Part shown: in pieces, positions 43,093 through 45,516 of the stretch
Layout of the letters: each line of letters starts with the position of its first letter
How positions within the stretch are numbered: the stretch's first letter is position 1
Source of the DNA: a virus
DNA length: 45,516 nt
Direction: 5' to 3' (one strand)
Virus record (IMG/VR): IMGVR_UViG_3300035703_000154
Coordinates: 1-45,516 of that record
Position numbers and translations under genes: made by a program
Notes under the pieces: generated by a model
Databases searched by the model: none
What the model was told of the DNA's origin: nothing
Seen by the model: the letters and a program-made list of their open reading frames with translations, nothing else

Positions 43093-43280
43093 TGAGACGA
43101 ATTACTGATCATCTCCTTGTTTACAATCAATTCTTCATACGTTAAATCCTCCCCATTGTATCTTGTATCCAAGACCCCAATGAGATTCTTCAAGGTATTC
43201 CATGTATTTCTAAATTCTTCTTCCTTCAAAGAATGAAATAAACACTTATCCTTTGCGTATATGTGATAAATCTTTTCCAT
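43089..43280 (-). CDS. Small hypothetical protein (63 aa)
   Basis: MEKIYHIYAKDKCLFHSLKE then EEFRNTWNTLKNLIGVLDT, ending EELIVNKEMISNSSH. I recognise the 'KIYHIYAKDxCLFHSLKEEEF' start from T4-like cyanophage genomes, where it is annotated only as hypothetical. Probably a small alpha/beta protein. No clear ribosome site; GGGAAA lies rather far upstream. Its TGA is part of the -35 element of the next promoter. Confidence 0.7.
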   Translation of the reverse strand: MEKIYHIYAKDKCLFHSLKEEEFRNTWNTLKNLIGVLDTRYNGEDLTYEELIVNKEMISNSSH

Positions 43281-43282
43281 AT

Positions 43283-43312
43283 AAAAAAATTTCCCAAAAA
43301 TTTTTGTGGGGG
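43283..43312 (-). terminator. Weak hairpin plus T-run
   Basis: On the minus strand CAAAAATTTTTG is a perfect dyad, flanked by CC/GG pairs with one bulge, and followed by a run of seven T. AT-rich stem, so only a weak terminator or a pause site, between the membrane-protein gene and the 63-codon gene. Confidence 0.3.
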
Positions 43313-43315
43313 CAC

Positions 43316-43456
43316 TTAACGGGCTAACGCATTATATATCACAGCAATCAAAAATCCAAGGGGAATGAATATAATTCTTCCCATACTCTTTGGATATCTG
43401 ATCATCCATCCTGCGAGAACAACTCTCCAGAAATTCCAGTACGGTGCTTTTTTCAT
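43316..43456 (-). CDS. Small membrane protein (46 aa)
   Basis: MKKAPYWNFWRVVLAGWMIR then YPKSMGR and the hydrophobic segment IIFIPLGFLIAVIYNALAR. One or two short membrane helices with a basic, aromatic N terminus. Its ATG overlaps the stop of the basic 45-residue gene (ATGA), so it is translated with it. The start resembles short ORFs of T4-like cyanophages that I remember. This frame is preferred to a longer overlapping one because of the ATGA coupling and the clear membrane pattern. Confidence 0.72.
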   Translation of the reverse strand: MKKAPYWNFWRVVLAGWMIRYPKSMGRIIFIPLGFLIAVIYNALAR

Positions 43457-43590
43457 TTCTTCTTTCTTTTTGAAGAAGCTCTTTTTTGTGCTGGAGTTCT
43501 AAAAATGCCCGTTGCACAACTCTTATTCTTTTTGTGCTTTCCTCCGAAGATTCCCCAACCATAACAGTTTGCTTTCTTCTTGGGTGCCAT
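43453..43590 (-). CDS. Short basic Cys-containing peptide (45 aa)
   Basis: MAPKKKANCYGWGIFGGKHK, KNKSCATGIFRTPAQ, ending in a Lys/Arg-rich tail. Two cysteines (residues 9 and 25) and many basic residues; it could bind nucleic acid. It ends in the ATGA overlap with the membrane-protein gene. A GGAAG ribosome-site-like stretch is 10 bases before the ATG. I do not recognise a function; the coupling and the GATAAATA box 33 bases upstream support it as a gene. Confidence 0.55.
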   Translation of the reverse strand: MAPKKKANCYGWGIFGGKHKKNKSCATGIFRTPAQKRASSKRKKK

Positions 43591-43622
43591 TTTTTACTTC
43601 CGGAAAATTTTTAAATGTATGA

Positions 43623-43630
43623 TATTTATC
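43623..43630 (-). promoter_or_regulatory. Late-promoter-like box GATAAATA
   Basis: One mismatch to TATAAATA, 33 bases before the basic-peptide gene. It lies downstream of the sigma70-type promoter at 43734-43762, so the pair may give early and late expression. Confidence 0.35.
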
Positions 43631-43640
43631 GGTCGATTTG

Positions 43641-43670
43641 TCACCTCTGTAGGTTAGGGTAGTTTGGCAT
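43641..43670 (-). other. Possible nine-codon leader ORF
   Basis: ATG to TGA encoding MPNYPNLQR, inside the transcript leader expected from the promoter at 43734-43762. No ribosome site is visible. Could be chance. Confidence 0.2.
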
Positions 43671-43733
43671 TTTTATAACCGCAACGCCGCACCGCGCTAT
43701 AAACAACCGACCGCAAATAACTGTCGAACCACT

Positions 43734-43762
43734 ATCATAACACTGATGCCCCTCAGTGTCAA
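43734..43762 (-). promoter_or_regulatory. Strong sigma70-type promoter with inverted repeat in its spacer
   Basis: Minus strand TTGACA (43762-43757), 17-base spacer, TATGAT (43739-43734). The spacer and the -35 end form a perfect 7-bp dyad, ACACTGA-N6-TCAGTGT (43740-43759), which could be a repressor or activator site. The 217 bp from 43591 to 43807 hold this promoter, the leader ORF and the GATAAATA box but no clear gene. Confidence 0.7.
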
Positions 43763-43807
43763 CATCGCTCACGCTCTGTCTAACGACTAAGGGGCACACA
43801 GTTAGTA

Positions 43808-43948
43808 TCAGAACTCGATCACATCTGCAGTCGGTTCAGCATAAGCAATCGACTGCTGATTGTCTTCGGTGAGACTATCAAGGATCTGCAGAATTTCGCT
43901 GCCAGTGTTACCTTGAGCCAGCAGAGAGAGCATCACGGACTTGGACAT
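43808..43948 (-). CDS. Short hypothetical protein (46 aa)
   Basis: MSKSVMLSLLAQGNTGSEIL continues QILDSLTEDN and ends AEPTADVIEF. A helical start with the pattern 'MLxLLxQGNxGxEILQILD', which I know from short ORFs in T4-like cyanophages. Acidic; no cysteines or membrane segment. No obvious ribosome site before the ATG (TTTCTTCTTTATT), as is common for these tiny genes. GC is higher here than in the structural genes. Function unknown. Confidence 0.65.
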   Translation of the reverse strand: MSKSVMLSLLAQGNTGSEILQILDSLTEDNQQSIAYAEPTADVIEF

Positions 43949-43989
43949 AATAAAGAAGAAAAGTGTTGTGAACTGTGTGTGCCTAGTTT

Positions 43990-44010
43990 ATACTCATGCG
44001 ACAGGAGTAT
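43990..44010. promoter_or_regulatory. Inverted repeat ATACTC-N9-GAGTAT
   Basis: Perfect 6-bp dyad 12 bases after the 82-residue gene and 42 bases before the 46-residue gene. No T-run follows, so it is not a terminator; a TATAAA on the minus strand overlaps its left arm, which would fit an operator or leader hairpin. Confidence 0.3.
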
Positions 44011-44021
44011 GTGTTACTGAC

Positions 44022-44270
44022 TCAGAGATCTTCGATCATGTCATTGAGTTCGTGGAAGTTCAACATATCACTGGTGAATGATACTCCGTCAGGTGTCTTA
44101 GTGATAAGCCCTTCGATGGAATCTACGAAGTCCTGATAATCATCACAACGACGTGCGATATCATAAAGACCCTCATCATTCTGAATCCAGAGTGACACAT
44201 TCCAGGTCTCATAATTCGTCCAACCGTTATAGTCGGTGTCGAGAATGTTGGTCTGGTAGGTAACAGTCAT
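44022..44270 (-). CDS. Small acidic protein with NYETWNVSLWIQND motif (82 aa)
   Basis: The stretch 'WTNYETWNVSLWIQNDEGLY' is a signature I know from a small protein family (DUF7249-like by memory) that is frequent in cyanophages and some plasmids. The rest, 'ARRCDDYQDFVDSIEGL' and 'LNFHELNDMIEDL', is helical and acidic. Start at ATG 44270. The ribosome site is weak, and a TATTGG-N15-CCAATA dyad lies 34-60 bases upstream (44304-44330). Function unknown; the context suggests early expression. Confidence 0.72.
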   Translation of the reverse strand: MTVTYQTNILDTDYNGWTNYETWNVSLWIQNDEGLYDIARRCDDYQDFVDSIEGLITKTPDGVSFTSDMLNFHELNDMIEDL

Positions 44271-44303
44271 TTGGGAGAATCTTGTGGGGTGTGGTCCTTA
44301 CAC

Positions 44304-44330
44304 TATTGGTACACTTTCAGGGGCCCAATA
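44304..44330. promoter_or_regulatory. Inverted repeat TATTGG-N15-CCAATA
   Basis: Dyad in the 84-bp gap between the 57- and 82-residue genes. No convincing -35/-10 pair was found with it. Confidence 0.25.
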
Positions 44331-44354
44331 AGTCTCACTCAGCATCCCTGGGTA

Positions 44355-44528
44355 TCACCAACGGTCAGGACAGCTGAGGTCTTCGACATATGCTTCGACG
44401 TGCTCAGCTGGTTCCAACTTGAATACCTTCTCCCAGTCAAGCTGATGAGGGTCGAAGTCTTCAAATACTTCAAGCTCCAGAGTGACCCTATAACGATGCT
44501 TCTGTGCTTTCTGATAGGCAACCGACAT
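44355..44528 (-). CDS. Small hypothetical protein (57 aa)
   Basis: Start chosen at ATG 44528 (MSVAYQKAQKHRYRVTLELE), which has GGAG 8 bases upstream and lies 29 bases after the -10 of a strong promoter; a longer frame from 44585 would begin inside that promoter. Body: 'VFEDFDPHQLDWEKVFKLEP', ending DLSCPDRW. The pattern 'KYRVTLxLxVFxDFxPHQxD ... FKLEP ... CPDRW' is one I know from short cyanophage ORFs. Likely a small alpha/beta protein; function unknown. Confidence 0.7.
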   Translation of the reverse strand: MSVAYQKAQKHRYRVTLELEVFEDFDPHQLDWEKVFKLEPAEHVEAYVEDLSCPDRW

Positions 44529-44556
44529 AAGTGTGCTCCGTTGGTGTTCTTTGAGT

Positions 44557-44585
44557 ACTATAAGATACCTGAGGATTATTGTCAA
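44557..44585 (-). promoter_or_regulatory. Strong sigma70-type promoter
   Basis: Minus strand TTGACA (44585-44580), 17-base spacer, TATAGT (44562-44557). Drives the 57-, 82- and 46-residue genes toward the left. Confidence 0.7.
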
Positions 44586-44597
44586 CGTCCTGGGGAG

Positions 44598-44605
44598 TAT
44601 TTATC
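44598..44605 (-). promoter_or_regulatory. Late-promoter-like box GATAAATA
   Basis: One mismatch to TATAAATA; 13 bases upstream of the sigma70-type promoter at 44557-44585 and 69 bases before the 57-residue gene. Confidence 0.25.
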
Positions 44606-44731
44606 AGGAGTGCTTATGTTTTATGAGGGGATCTGTGGGGATTTGATAACGCGGGGGTGCTTGACATTTGTGCGGGTGTGTGATAGCTTGCTGGCAAAGA
44701 TAACGACCCTGAGAGACATTAAAAGACACAT

Positions 44732-44790
44732 AAGTTACAAGGTCTCAGAGGATTTAAAAGGGCTTAATCACAAGACCTAGAAGGATTTAA
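44732..44790 (+). repeat. Two imperfect 26-27-bp direct repeats
   Basis: 44732-44757 and 44764-44790 share the order ACAAG(G/A)(T/C)CT ... AG(A/G)AGGATTTAA. A weaker third copy may lie to the left (ending at 44725). Confidence 0.4.
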
Positions 44791-44798
44791 GACAGCCT

Positions 44799-44828
44799 TT
44801 TTCCACAGATTCCACACACTTTTCCACA
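44799..44828 (+). promoter_or_regulatory. Cluster of three DnaA-box-like 9-mers
   Basis: TTTTCCACA, GATTCCACA, TTTTCCACA within 30 bp, the first two directly adjacent. TTTTCCACA is the box form reported for cyanobacterial DnaA and one base from the E. coli TTATCCACA. Confidence 0.45.
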
Positions 44829-44910
44829 AGGCTGTTAAAAACACGTTTATATTTAAAAAAGGCTTTATTAACCTTTTATTATACTTTTTAACGTTATTTT
44901 GACTAAAAAG

Positions 44911-44939
44911 CAATAAAAAAGACCCCTATAAGTGGGGTC
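44911..44939 (-). terminator. Rho-independent terminator
   Basis: On the minus strand GACCCC-ACTTATA-GGGGTC forms a 6-bp G:C-rich stem followed directly by TTTTTT. It sits 12 bases after the stop of the 75-residue gene and ends that small operon. Confidence 0.8.
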
Positions 44940-44951
44940 ACTATGTTATAA

Positions 44952-45179
44952 TCAATCAATGCCTAATCGGTACTGGGCATAACGCTTTGCATCCTTTCTT
45001 GTCTTGAATCTTGCTTGCTTACCATCGAATCTTAGGGGTTCAAACTTATACCGAAGCTTGTTATTGTGTATAATCTTTCGACTGTAAAAGTAGAGAGCAA
45101 ACATACCTTCATCGCTCTCATCTTTGGTCTTTTCCTTGTTAATGATGAAAGGCAGATTAACAGTGGTAAGAGTAATCAT
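44952..45179 (-). CDS. Small basic hypothetical protein (75 aa)
   Basis: Start chosen at ATG 45179 (MITLTTVNLPFIINKEKTKD); a longer frame from 45236 would overlap the upstream gene. Body: 'MFALYFYSRKIIHNNKLRYK', then FEPLRFDGKQARFKTRKDAK and RYAQYRLGID. Strongly basic in the second half, where KTRKDAKRYAQYRL is a probable helix. It is the last gene before a clear terminator. No recognised family. Confidence 0.6.
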   Translation of the reverse strand: MITLTTVNLPFIINKEKTKDESDEGMFALYFYSRKIIHNNKLRYKFEPLRFDGKQARFKTRKDAKRYAQYRLGID

Positions 45180-45186
45180 CGTTTGA

Positions 45187-45324
45187 TTAGTTAGTAACAA
45201 GTTCAGCAGGAGATCCACAAGAACGATAGAACTCAATCATCCTATTTGCCTCATCAAGTGTAGAGAATGATTGTGTCCTCCATTGTTGTTGATAAGGAGT
45301 GAAATAACGAATCGTGAACATCAT
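45187..45324 (-). CDS. Small hypothetical protein (45 aa)
   Basis: MMFTIRYFTPYQQQWRTQSF followed by STLDEANRMIEFYRSCGSP. Strand-strand-helix pattern (FTxRYFTP ... QWxTxSFSTxxEAxRMIxFYRSCGSPA), which I know from short cyanophage ORFs. Either of two adjacent ATGs could start it. Seven bases after its stop the 75-residue gene begins. Function unknown. Confidence 0.65.
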   Translation of the reverse strand: MMFTIRYFTPYQQQWRTQSFSTLDEANRMIEFYRSCGSPAELVTN

Positions 45325-45331
45325 TTAGGAT

Positions 45332-45502
45332 TCAGTCTTGAGAATGAAGAATGTCGATCATCTTTTGGTGAAACTTATCAGCATCAGTCACACATTCATA
45401 AGACAACTGTGCATTTTCGATGTCATACTGTTTCATCTCAAGAGTGTGAATCACATCACCCAGAAGTTCAGTTAGTGCGAATACTTTGTCTGCATCAGTC
45501 AT
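45332..45502 (-). CDS. Small helical hypothetical protein (56 aa; start may lie beyond window)
   Basis: MTDADKVFALTELLGDVIHT, LEMKQYDIENAQLSY, ending FHQKMIDILHSQD. All helical, acidic. The frame stays open to the window edge (codons for Tyr-Ser-Lys-Leu precede the ATG), so the true start could be further right. Its stop is 7 bases before the next gene. No recognised function. Confidence 0.6.
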   Translation of the reverse strand: MTDADKVFALTELLGDVIHTLEMKQYDIENAQLSYECVTDADKFHQKMIDILHSQD

Positions 45503-45516
45503 CAGTTTAGAGTACA

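Larger units (their letters stand above)
44586..44951. other. Gene-free stretch with repeats, DnaA-box-like 9-mers and AT-rich tract
   Basis: No convincing gene on either strand. From left to right on the plus strand: GATAAATA (minus) at 44598-44605; a plus-strand TTGACA at 44661 with a poor -10; three imperfect repeats ending TTAAAAG or TTAAG (ends at 44725, 44760 and 44791; spacing about 33-35 bases); three 9-mers, TTTTCCACA 44799-44807, GATTCCACA 44808-44816 and TTTTCCACA 44820-44828, enclosed by ACAGCC (44792-44797) and GGCTGT (44830-44835); then about 85 bases of very AT-rich DNA and a terminator. The layout is like a small replication origin; this is inference. Confidence 0.45.

Noticed and set aside
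43332-43562. 76-codon minus-strand ORF
   Set aside because: It overlaps two better frames (45- and 46-residue genes) that are joined by ATGA, and one of these has a clear membrane segment.
44661-44689. Plus-strand TTGACA as a promoter
   Set aside because: With a 17-base spacer the -10 would be TAGCTT (three of six), and no plus-strand gene follows.
44627-44737. 36-codon minus-strand ORF starting MCLLMSLRVV
   Set aside because: No ribosome site, no family resemblance, and it lies in the repeat-rich gene-free stretch.
44271-44780. 169-codon plus-strand ORF
   Set aside because: It runs antisense across the 57-residue gene with its good promoter and ribosome site, and has no ribosome site or recognisable motif. 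The product is rich in Cys, Leu and Tyr, as expected from an antisense shadow.
1-45516. tRNA, rRNA, insertion sequence or attachment site
   Set aside because: I saw no cloverleaf-compatible segment, transposase or terminal inverted repeats while reading, but no covariance search could be run.

Overview
The window looks like the virion-morphogenesis half of a T4-like (contractile-tailed) phage genome, most likely a cyanophage of the marine T4-like group. Every supported gene lies on the minus strand, so the biological reading direction is right to left. Three things point to a T4-like cyanophage. The gene order 25-6-(7)-8-13-14-15-16-17-18-19-20-67 is T4 order. Many very short ORFs at the right end resemble the small accessory genes I know from T4-like cyanophages. 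The low-GC structural genes carry long glycine/threonine-rich inserts. Two exact copies of TTTTCCACA, the DnaA-box form reported for cyanobacteria, fit a cyanobacterial host. No photosynthesis gene, tRNA or rRNA was seen, so the host call is an inference.

Right end (about 43.3-45.5 kb): small early-type genes and clearly higher GC. It holds two good sigma70-type promoters (one with an inverted repeat filling its spacer), one clear rho-independent terminator, several short inverted repeats, and a 420-bp gene-free stretch with imperfect repeats, DnaA-box-like 9-mers and an AT-rich tract. Around 40.7-43.1 kb a third sigma70-type promoter leads into a tightly packed, often overlapping operon: a GT-A glycosyltransferase, two tiny paralogues, a basic peptide and three conserved-looking hypotheticals.

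Middle (13.3-40.7 kb): baseplate and fibre genes. These are gp25, gp6, a giant 4151-residue protein at the gp7 position, a 1161-residue fibre with a gp10-like N terminus, gp8, and a 2496-residue protein with a DUF4815-like N terminus. Left (0-13.3 kb): neck proteins gp13, gp14 and gp15, terminase gp16 and gp17 (separated by a 571-residue mosaic protein), sheath gp18, tube gp19, portal gp20, a gp67-like core peptide, a small protein with a T4-like capsid-targeting N terminus, and a virion protein cut by the window edge.

T4-late-like promoter boxes (TATAAATA and one-base variants) sit at most boundaries of the structural operons, often overlapping the preceding stop codon. The most notable features are the capsid-targeting-like leader, beta-rich modules shared by five neck and baseplate proteins and inserted inside gp8, gp14 and gp15, the giant gp7-locus protein with a YHYH-like domain, and the origin-like stretch at the right end.
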